Of a DNA stretch of 64,000 nucleotides, positions 51,853 to 61,900 are shown piece by piece. Source of the DNA: Salvator merianae (lineage: Eukaryota; Chordata; Lepidosauria; Squamata; Teiidae); the NCBI GenBank assembly GCA_003586115.2, contig QVOM02000023.1, positions 3,723,284 to 3,787,283 of the forward strand, in the 5' to 3' direction. Both the position numbers and the translations under genes were made by a program. The stretch's first letter is position 1. Each line of letters starts with the position of its first letter. The notes under the pieces were generated by a model, which saw only the letters and a list, made by a program, of their open reading frames with translations, was not told the origin of the DNA and made no database searches.

Positions 51853-52568
51853 AAGATTTTCACGCAGCACCCCTGAAGGATGCTAAAATCCAGCTGCCCA
51901 GACCTGTTCAGTGCTGCAGAGCAGAAAACAAAAAACAAAATAAACCCACCAAAGGTGAGGAGATCTGATGGCAAAGTGTTAGTCCAAGCAGGTGAAAAGC
52001 CCCTTTGGGAAAAGGGAGCACTTTCCCAAACAGGGTTGTCTGTTACAGGAGGCTTGAAAAGCAAAGCTAAATGTGCGAGGTAGGGGTGTTTTTTTTTGGC
52101 GGGGGGCGGGGAAGGAACTGGAAATAACTACCCACACTCAGACATTTTATTTATACATTCCATTTTTATCCCATTTATCCTCCAAGAGATTCAGTGCGGT
52201 AGAAGTAATTCTCTTTCCATTCCCATTTCTTGTCCTTACAACAACCCTATAAGGCAGGTCACGGTGAGAGGCGGTGCCTGGCATGAGGCCATCCAATGAA
52301 ATCTACAGATTCCTCCAGACATTGCTAAACTACAGCTCCCATCATACTTTGCAACTGGTCAGACTGGCTAGGGCAGCAACATCCAGAGGATGGCCTATCC
52401 TGCTCTAGCCATCAGGCCATGCTGTCAGATCTTCTTTGGACCTAACCCATACCTGCATTCACTCACACCAGCTGCTACTGTCTGTAGGGCCCCGGTTGTC
52501 TAGATTACACTTGGGACACTGCATCCATTTTTGGGCACCAACCATAGGTACACGGGATGGGTTCAGAG

Positions 52569-52800
52569 TAGAGATGTGCACAAACTGAAATTTAGCGGTT
52601 TAATTCGAATTGAACCCAATCCCCTTGGCTTGGTTTTGCGTACAAGCCGAGCAAATCATGGCAAACCACCCTTGGTTTGCTAAGGTTCACTTGATTCATT
52701 AGAACCCCCTTTATTTGGGTTCAATTCGATTTGGGGTTTTGCGAAAAGAGGGGGCTTCAGTTCGCGTGCAAACCACACAAGCCAGTCTGGCACATGTCTA
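52569..52800. mobile_element. hAT-like MITE, TTCGAA family (copy 6)
   Basis: A 232-bp element starting TAGAGATGTGCACAAACTG and ending TGGCACATGTCTA. The flanks GTTCAGAG at 52561-52568 and 52801-52808 are identical, a perfect 8-bp target duplication. The interior holds TTAATTCGAATTGAACC, GGTTCAATTCGATTTGG and CAGTTCGCG. It carries no ORF. The intact duplication makes this the reference copy for the family. Confidence 0.85.
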
Positions 52801-52809
52801 GTTCAGAGC

Positions 52810-54880
52810 TGTGTAGGACATACGTCTACAGGACTTCTGGGAAAAAGCACCACCTCTTCTGCATGGCAACCCTATGTGTCAAGAAACCACCTTTTTCCAG
52901 GCCCTCCTACTCTGAACTGCACGGGGGGGGAGATAAGAAAAATAAATCTTCAATTTTAAACTCCTCTCTGCCCCCCCACCACAGTGGGAAACATCCCATT
53001 TCTGCTGCTAGTTTTAAATACAGAAGTTAAATGTGTCACAGATACCCAAATGCTATGCAATTCTGCAAACACACGTGTGTGATTCTTGTGGTTGTTAAAA
53101 CTGTGAATAATGAGGGAAGAGAGAATATGGATATCAGTGGAAGGCGGGTGCAGGTGAGTGCAGACACAGACCTCTCCCTTGCTGAAAGCCAGTTTGTGAG
53201 CTGCCTTTCAGAAGTGGGAGGGACTTCCGGCTGTGTTCACCCCTGATGACCACCACTGATGGGTAGATGGATATATTGTATATACATATTCCTTTTTCTT
53301 CCACATCACAGTCCAAAGAAACGACTCACATTCCCCAAAGCTGTTATTTCTGCTGGGGAACAAGCGGAGAAACACGGCTGATGCTGACTGAGGTTCAGAA
53401 ACAGAGCAGGGCAATACCTGTCCCCATCAGAGTCAGTAAAAAGGGACCATTTTCAGCTTTGGTGATCTGCACACCCTATCGCCTGCCCCAGGAGAAGGGC
53501 CGTGTGTATTCCTCAAATCCTTCTTTGAATATACAGAATGCAGGTTTTTTGGCCACATGGTCCCACACCAATGACCATCTGTCCTGGGGCAGAGGAGCCC
53601 CCTTTGCACAGCCTCGTTCCTAAAATGCCTTTATGAAGCATTCATACGAGTTAGGTGCACAAAGAAGGGACCCTGGTTTTGCATGCATGGCCTTAGTTTA
53701 CCCGGTCGCTTCTGCAGAAGGGTTCGGTCTGGCTTTGAGCACTGGAAATCCTTGCACTAGAAGGTGGGTATTGGGAGATGCAAGATAGGCTTGTATGGGG
53801 GGGGGGGGAATCTTGGCAGCCTGCCAGCAGATCACAAACACACACACACAAACACACACGTCTTTGATGGGTGGGAGGAAGTGGGAGCAAGAATTGGAGT
53901 TGGTCCAACAGACTATTATTTAGTGGTGGTCCTCCGAGCAAGCTGTTTGGATTTGGAACGAGGAGAAATGGCTTCCCTAGGCACCGACAACAACAATGGC
54001 CAAAAATTAAAAAAAGAAAAAAGAAGAGAAGTGCAGTTAGCCGATCTCTGCTCCAGGCAGATCAGCAGGGTAGAGGGAGGCCCACCATCCCCAAGTCCCC
54101 AAGGAAGGAGTTCATGGGAAGGTCAAAGGCATTGCAAAAAAAAAAAAAAAAAATTAGCATCTCCACAACAGCTTTTGCTAACCTTGTACCTCTCCGCTTT
54201 GGAACTACGACTCCCAAGAGTCTCGAGCAGCAGATGAAAATCCAGTTTTCCATCTCCTTCATTTGCCAAGGGGCGTTCTGTACATTCATGCCCGAACCTG
54301 TACCCAGGCCCTGTCACACTCAGTGCTGCCTGGCATTTTGGGGCAAAGCCAGACAGGGTAAGATCCAGAACACAGAGAATCAAAAGATGGAGCAGTGAAG
54401 CAGGAAAGGAAAAATGGAGTGATATGGAGGAGGAAGGAAACTAAACATACAGACGCAACCAATCCCGTACACAATGGATTGACTAACCAGTTCCACTATT
54501 TCCTTTCCGGATGGCCCAGAAAGCCCTGCAATTGCACATCTGGTGGAAGTTCTAGCTGAAGCTCTTTAAAGTGTAGTTCTTGACCTAAACCTCTTCTATG
54601 CCATGGATCCTTTTAAGATTCTGAGGGGAAAGAGCTAAGGACCTCCGCCTCAAAAAATACTTTAAAAAAATGTTTTCAAGGTTACTCTTTTCATTTTTTA
54701 AATTTCAACCTTTATTTGGTCGGACAGTGTCACTGTCAAAGCAAGGCTATGGGTTGCGGAATCCTGTAGGCCACCTATGGGGACCCAAGGGGTCTGGGGA
54801 CCCCAAGTTAAGATCTCCCAATCTAAGGCTGCCTCCAGCCAGCAAGAGGAAGTGCAAGACCTTGTTTGCAACTCTCTGTA
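52810..54880. other. Spacer, unassigned
   Basis: No exon was recognised. A CA-type run at 53838-53859, G run at 53799-53808 and A run at 54136-54153. GGAACTACGACTCCCA at 54201 repeats the motif in URM1 intron 4. Confidence 0.4.
54136..54153. repeat. Poly(A) run
   Basis: Eighteen A residues; overlapping frames read it as poly-Lys or, on the other strand, poly-Phe. Confidence 0.85.
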
Positions 54881-54881
54881 G

Positions 54882-55225
54882 AATCATAGAGTTGGAAGGG
54901 ACCTCCAGGGTCATCGAGTCCAACCCCCTGCTCAATGCAGGATTCACTAAAGCATCCCAGACAGATATCCGTCCAGCCCTTCCTTGAAGACCTCCAGCGA
55001 AGAAGAGCCCACCACCCCCTGGGCAACCTGTTCCAATGACTGATCGCCCTTACTGTCAGGAAGTCTTTTCTAATATCTAGCCTGTATCTACTCCCTTGAA
55101 GTTTCATCACGCTGTTTCTAGTCCTTCCTTCTTGCACAACTGAGAATAGGGCCAATCCTTCTGCACTGTGACGGCCCTTCAGATACTTGAAAACAGCCAT
55201 CATGTCTCTTGCCATCCCTGCTATC
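54882..55225 (-). mobile_element. CR1 LINE 3' end
   Basis: AATCATAGAGTTGGAAGGG at the 3' terminus through CCCCTGGGCAACCTG to GGCCCTTCAGATACTTG. On the - strand an open frame covers [20 protein letters not shown] and [19 protein letters not shown], the CR1 reverse-transcriptase C-terminus. It is 5'-truncated. Confidence 0.9.
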
Positions 55226-55299
55226 ATTGCAGGGCAAATGTAAGCTCTTACCAGTGTAGAAGCCTGCTCAAGTGACAGCAATTGCAGCTACTCCAGGGG

Positions 55300-55625
55300 T
55301 ATTTCAACGGCACGAAATACCCGGAAGGCTGCACATATCGGCGCCTGCACATGCGTGGTGGCCATTTGTGCCCCAGTTTCAGCCCTGTGCATGTGTGGGA
55401 CCATTTTCTCCAGGAAGGATCTGGCGAACCAAGCTTCCAGACAGGTAGGCCATTTCACCATTCTGGGAAAATCCACAGTGGGACTTGGATTTTCCCAGAA
55501 TAGGGTATTGCAAGATTTCACCGCTATATTGCGGGGCCTTGCTGGGATTACCACAGATACATGTGGCAATTCCAACATAGCCTGGGGTTAATCCCACGTT
55601 TTGGGGCCTGTCTGGACACAGTCTA
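55300..55625. mobile_element. Family B DNA element, partial
   Basis: CACATGCGTGGTGGCCATTT, GGATTTTCCCAGAATAGGG, GGGATTACCACAGATACATG, TGGCAATTCCAACATAG, and the right end GCCTGTCTGGACACAGTCT. The right terminus is clear, the left is lost. Confidence 0.55.
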
Positions 55626-55629
55626 AATA

Positions 55630-56870
55630 AAGAAGGATGCACAGTGATGCCCAAAAGTGCAGAAGGAGGGAATTCTCCAAGGTGCTGAACAGAAGTCCCT
55701 ATTCCAAGGACTGCGGAGCAAAGCAAGGAAAGGATTGCCACCAGAGCCAAGGTATTTTCCCTTTGCAGGGTTTAAACTTTTTGGATCAGCCAGAATTCTT
55801 CTATCAACCTGCAGTACCTGTTGCTCGAATCATTCAGACATTGGAACACGGATGTTTGTTCCATCATTTCTTTCCCACAATTTGCCAACCTGGGAAAACC
55901 TTCTGCCCTCCTACAACGAAACTGCATGTTTGGAGCTCAGTAGAGCCAGTGGCTCAGCTTTTATAAGCCTTGCTCTTTCTAACTCAATATTCCCAGTTAT
56001 GTGCTTTCTCACAAACAGACTTTGCTTCTACGTATATATGGAAGGAAAGCAGATTCCATACCATTGTCCATTTTTAGCCACAAATAAACAGTGCTGTCAG
56101 ACATTCTTCTGCAAGGTGCAGTTAAACATTTGTGGAACACCATGAGATCTAGGAAAATATTAGGTATCTAGTCTCTACAGATGCTATTTCTAATATTCTT
56201 CCTCTCCCTTTGAGAATTAAAGAGTTGCAAAATCCTGGTGCTAAGGAATGGAGAAAGAAAAAACAAAGTTTTTTTCCTAGAAAAAAAATGGAAAAAGTAG
56301 GAGAAAATCAGCTTGGGGTTAAGAATCTCCCCCATTAGGGTTTCTTTTCTGCCCTCTCCTTTCTTCAGATACTCAGCTGCACCCTAGGGATGCAATAATT
56401 TTCCCTGTTGTTTACCTCAAAATGTAATCACACTATTCCACTACAACTGGGTGTCCCTTCATTTCATTCTGCTCAGCTTTGCTCCCAAGGTGTGCCCTAA
56501 AACTGAGCCCAGACAGTCCTATTATAACCAAACCAGCCACCAAGAGATACAGAGCTGCTCTGTCGAGCTCAGTGTTCTTCAAAGAAAGTGTTGTGTCTGC
56601 TGACCACAAAATGGCGGCCAATGATTAGGAGTAAGAAGGGAAGCGACAGGACCTAATAGAGGGACAGAGAGGGCACGTTCCAAGTTTGATAAAAGGTCAG
56701 CAAGCACGGAGGAACTGGTCTGAGCATGCTCAGCAGAAACGAAGCCCTCCAATTGGCCATTTTGTTGCACAGGGGTTCAGCCAAGTATGCCATAGCTCAG
56801 CTCGAACCCAGAGGGGTTCGAACTCATAGAGTTGCCAGTTCCATCCCTGGCATTTCCCTGGAAGGAAGAC
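55630..56870. other. Spacer, unassigned
   Basis: No exon or clear repeat. Overlapping open frames on the + strand (up to 162 codons near 55657) have no known domain. Confidence 0.35.
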
Positions 56871-56871
56871 T

Positions 56872-57160
56872 GGCAAAATACTTCTGTCTTCTTACCCAGG
56901 AGGGAAAGTACTTCTGTCGCCTTATCCAGCAGGCAAAGTACTTCTGTCAACTTACCCAGGAGCCAAAGTACTTCTGTCTTCTTACCCAGGAGGCAAAGTA
57001 CTTCTGTCGCCTTATCCAGCAGGCAAAGTACTTCTGTCAACTTACCCAGGAGCCAAAGTACTTCTGTCACCTTACTCAGAAGGCAAAGTACTTCTGTCTC
57101 CTACCCAGAAGGCATATTATTTCTGTCTCCTTACCCAGGAGCCAAAGTACTTCTGTCTTC
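56872..57160. repeat. 30-bp minisatellite with 90-bp super-period
   Basis: About nine and a half units of ~30 bp, each built on AAAGTACTTCTGTC + three variable bases + CTTACCCAGGAGGC. The variants GCC, AAC and TTC alternate in order (GCC-AAC-TTC-GCC-AAC), giving a three-unit, 90-bp higher-order repeat in the centre; the right-hand units are more diverged. Because 30 is a multiple of 3, frames stay open over it on both strands without coding. Confidence 0.95.
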
Positions 57161-57164
57161 ATAA

Positions 57165-58570
57165 GAAAAAAGTCCAGTGGGAATAGCAGCACAATTGAGC
57201 TTTTCAGAGCTGACCTCTCACTCTCACTCAGACTCAGATAGATGCAAAGTAACTTTTCCTTGAAAATCCCAGAAACTGAACTTTGGTGGAGCTGCTCTCC
57301 CACCTCATAATATGAAAGAACCAGAATGTGCCAGAATCAAGCTACTACCACACATGCCTTTTCCCCTTTCCCATAAGAAGTCCCTCTTGGAGGGGGACTC
57401 TGCCCATTCACACACATGCTCTCCCTAGACCAGACGGTGCTATTTTCTGTGCTGCAATTTATAGAGTTCTAGGAAGAGAACCCCCAGATATATTTATAAC
57501 TCTCTGCTCTTGCAAATTGATCAAAAGCAATGTTCAAAACGTATCAGCTTAGGTGGAAATAAAAAAGAAAAGAGGCCCTCACCTTTAAAAAAAAAAAAGA
57601 GGATTAATGCATCTGTGCCTTTTCAAGGTCTCTTCTGCAAGAGAAGGTGGAATGAAGCCAGTCATGCTTGAGGACGAGAAATACAAACGAGGGACTAGAA
57701 CCAGAAGTGTGGCAAAATCTCTTAAGCTTGCACCATAAACAGATATATGAGCTTGGAGCAAGTTATTTTTTTGTTTCCCCCCCAAAAAACAAACAAACAA
57801 AAAACCCCAAAATGCCTAACCCTGCAATAAATTACTACACAGGAGAAAAAGACACATACACACAAAAATAAATGTCCAATTGTGAAAGTAGAAAATAATT
57901 ATTTCCCTCAGGGAAAAAAAGTTGAATTATGGCATTCACGTATTCCTACCACAGCCATCGTCCTATCCCACCCACATCACAAAAGTTGTGATTGCATTTT
58001 AGCAGCCAGTAGAAAGGAGACAACCGTTCCTATGAGGAAACAAACAAACAAGCCCCCCCTCCCAATCCCAGTATTTTGGGGGGGATTTTCTTGAAGCAGC
58101 TGTTGGAAAATACTCCATAGATAAGCTGAACTCAATTTTTAACGCCGCATGATTGACAGTGAAAGAAAGCACCATGGTGCCCTCTAGAGGTGTGACAAAG
58201 CAGTGCAGCCCTTGTTTGTTTGCATGGCTTGGCAGGAAAACAAAGATTTAACCAGGAGGGGAAGAGACGCTTTAGAAATCAGAGGGCAAAGATTTTGACT
58301 GTTGGCCAATTACCTAACATGCTCATTGTTGAGGGATTTTAGGATGTAGAGAATAAAGCTGTGTTATGCTTATATGCTTTGGTATGCAATGTTCCCCATG
58401 CAAAACCATTCTCTATAAAACTCAAAAAAAGTTCAATTTTTCCTTTTTTTAAAAAAAAATGTGCTGTGTGCCTTTTGTTAACGCTCTAACCAGGTCTGGG
58501 CTTTTCCTTTCCTAGCAACACCTGGGTTTTTCCTGTCCACGAAGAGCAAAGGTGGAAGAAGACAAGAGCC
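57165..58570 (-). other. Presumed SLC27A4 3' UTR and downstream
   Basis: Follows the SLC27A4 stop codon. No canonical AATAAA was found on the - strand in the first ~1.3 kb, so the poly(A) site is undetermined. A runs occur at 57587, 57783 and 58449. Confidence 0.35.
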
Positions 58571-58574
58571 CGCT

Positions 58575-58732
58575 TCATAACTTCATTTGTCCCGACTGAA
58601 TCCTCTCAAAAGCTTCCTGATTCAACGGGAAATACCGGCACTGCCTTGGCTCCAGGTAATACAGCCTGTCAGTCACCACCTTGGGGTCATAGCCCTCCTT
58701 ACGCAGGTCCACTTTCTGGAACTTGAACGTAC
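58575..58732 (-). CDS. SLC27A4: SLC27A4 last coding exon
   Basis: Acceptor CCCACCCAG; the first two bases GT join the A of the previous exon to give Ser. It encodes [19 protein letters not shown], then [20 protein letters not shown] and [15 protein letters not shown] at 58577-58575. Human FATP4 has Gly where this has Ser. Confidence 0.95.
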
Positions 58733-58943
58733 CTGGGTGGGAAGTCAGGGCAGGGGGGGATCAAAAGAAGAAAAACAGGAAGCAGTGAGCAAATCTATCT
58801 TGCTACCTTTCTGTTGGCCCATCCTAGTAAAGGAAATCCAAAAACTAATTCAACATCATCTATGTACTGCTGCAAAGAGTTTAGGCCTTCAACCAGCCTG
58901 TGTTGAAGTAAAGCAGCTGCCTGTGTTCTTGATTTTTTTTTTA

Positions 58944-58980
<37 letters not shown>

Positions 58981-61900
58981 GGGATACCTGTATGGTACTC
59001 AGCGCATTTTGATGTGAAAGTTTTGTCTTGGTACTCATCGTTTGTTTGGTACTCAACGTGCAAGCTAGAACTTGTTGGTGCAGGATGCCTCGTGACTCAC
59101 TACCCTTTCCAGCCGAAACACAGGGCCACGCGGTAGTCGCGTGGTAGTTCTTGCCCTACGCACATCCCCTTGTGGTCTTATCGTGGCTTCTGTGGTCATT
59201 TTGTGTATTTAATCTAAGTCCTTGACAGGTATTTATTAATTTTTAGGTTTATTTCTCATGTAAAGTAATGATAGACAGCCCTATCTTTTTACATACTGCC
59301 TTAAAAATGTGCATTGCCTTTGGTCTGGGAACACATTAGATTTATTTACATTATTCCTTACTGGAAAAATTTGTTCGGTACTTAGCATCTTTGGTACTCA
59401 CTGCACCTAAGGACGAGTACTAAGGTATAGATATATATATAAAGAGCTTTTAGCATTACTCAGTTATAGGCTGTTTCTGTACTTACCAGCCTTTAGTCGG
59501 AATCAGTGGGTCTGGATTAGCCAGGCCCACTGATTCGGACCAGGGGAAGGCGTGGCCAGGAACAGACCATGCCACAGCTTTGAAGATTCCAAGAGCTTTG
59601 TGGCTGAACTCCCATGCCTCCAAAGGTTAGGAAAGGAAGTTCCTAGCCTCGAGGCCTCTGGGGGACACATTTAGGCAGCACACTATGACGCGCCATTGAC
59701 CACATTCCTCGACACTCTCTTCTGCACGCTTCCCATAGATTCATGCTTAGATTTACGAGGCCTAGATGTGTACTGCATGGACCCTTAATCCAAATTAAGG
59801 GTCTGTGCAAAAATCGCCATAGAATCTGGAAAGGTAGATTTGTAGTTTTGCACAAACAGCCCCCTTTCCTTCCAAATAACTCATGGCGGCTACTCACAAC
59901 AGCCTTGAAAGGTAGACCATGCAGAGCGGCAGCGACTGGCCCCCAAACAGCCAATGAGATGCCACAGCTGGGTGGGAGTGTGGGTCTAGTCAGCCATGGC
60001 AACACCATTCACATGAGACACATTGGGCGGACAGAGCCCATCTATCTATATGGCGCAATTTATTTATAAATTGGTTTTACGCTGGCATGGCTGTCCAAGA
60101 AAGACTCAACCCTAACAAATGTCACCTGGCAACGGTTTAAAATCTGAAAGGGACTCACTCGTTTTGTGCACTTCTGATAGCAGCCGTAGGAAAACGGGCC
60201 TGGCAAACACCGGGAGGGCTTTCTTCATGTTATCAGCAAAGCTGTGCAGGTCACAGGAGTTGTCTGGATCCGCGATTGCTGCCATTCCGGCTTTCCCTTC
60301 GGTGCCTAAGCCATACAAAACACCTCTGAGTTCCTGGTTGGATGCCTTATTCTAACTGAGGAATGCCAAGGGGAACTTCTAAGGTACAGTAAGGGAAGCG
60401 TGAGAAAAGGTTCCAGAATTTCTTCATTGGATCCGGCCGACAGACCACCTAGTCCATCAGCTTGTTCTCACAGGAGCCAGTCAGATGTCTCCTGGGCAGC
60501 TCACAGGCAGGGCACAAGCACCTAAACACTTCCCTCGTCCATGGTCAGAAGCAGCTGGTCTTTAGAAATAATCCCCTTCAAAGGCAGGTAGACCGCTATC
60601 ATGTAAGACTAGGAGGCACTGATAATGCTGCCCTCTTAAGAACATAAGAACATAAGAGGAGCCCTGCTGGATCAGGCCACTGCTCATCTAGTCCAGCATC
60701 CTATCTCACACAGTGGTCCACCAATTGCTTTTGGGCATCTCATGCAGAAGACAAAGGCAAGACCTTCACCTGCTCTTGATTCCTGGCAAATGGCCTTTAA
60801 AGGCATCCTGCCTGTCCGTCCAATCTGGAGGTGGTACCTGAGCATCCATTCTAGTAGAAGCCACTGATAAACCTGCCGTCCATGAATTTGTCTAACCCTA
60901 AAAGAACATAAGAGGAGCCCTGCTGGATCAGGCCACTGCTCATCTAGTCCAGCATCCCGTCTCACACAGTGGCCCACCAATTGCTTCCGGGCATCTCAAG
61001 CAGAAGACAAAGGCAAGACCTTCACCTGTTTTCGACTCCCTGCAAATGGTCTTTAGCGGCATCCTGTCTATCTCTTCAATCTAGGCAACCATTCTAGTAG
61101 CCATTTGATACACCTGCCCTCCATGAATTAAGAGAAGCTTGCTGGATCAAACACAGCCCATCTAGTCCAGCATCCCATCTCACCCAGTGACCCACCAGTT
61201 GCTTCTGGGCATCTCAAGCAGAAGATGAAAGCAAAACCTTCAGGTGCTCTTGACTCCCTGCAAACGGCCTTTAGAGACATCCTGCCCGTCTCTCCAACCT
61301 GGAGCCAAACTAAGGGCCAGGACAGAAAGTCCCCTGGTTACAACCTTTCTGTAGCAGTGCAATATAGATTTTGATGCAGACAGTTGTCATTATTCCTCAG
61401 GAAGCATGAGCAAAATTTAAGCAAATATTTGTCCTCTTTTGCAGACTGGGATAGAGGAAAATCAAGATGCAATCCCAGACTAAGGGTACAACGACGTAAA
61501 GCTACTAGCTAAAGTTTCAAAGGATCAAAACAAAGGGTAGGTTCTAAAAATAAATATTGGGCAGAGGATACAATATTTAAAAAAGCAAAGAAAACTTGAC
61601 TTACAATCGTATATATCCAAAATTGCCAGAGGTTACAAAAATATTATTCTACAAGTAACGATCTAAACACTGTATTTTTACGGATACAAATTGGTTTTTT
61701 TTATTTACAATTATTTCTACATTGCATCCTATTAAAAAACAGCAACCTCAAAGCAGTTTACAAAAGAGCAACTTTCTTGCAAAGTTACATGATGTATCTC
61801 TCAAATCTTAAAGTTGTAAGATCTGGAAAGGCTAACACAGGCAAACCTCTATAAAACAACATATACAAAATATAAAGATTTGACCATTTCACTGGCTGGT

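Noticed and set aside
53871..54398. 175- and 157-codon + strand frames
   Set aside because: They overlap each other in different frames and run through a poly(A) tract read as Lys; no homology recognised.
56872..57160. CRISPR-like spacing of repeats
   Set aside because: Units are contiguous with no unique spacers, and the genome is vertebrate.
56726..57241. 171-codon frame with repeated KYFCxLTQ peptides
   Set aside because: Pure product of a 30-bp minisatellite, open in several frames on both strands.
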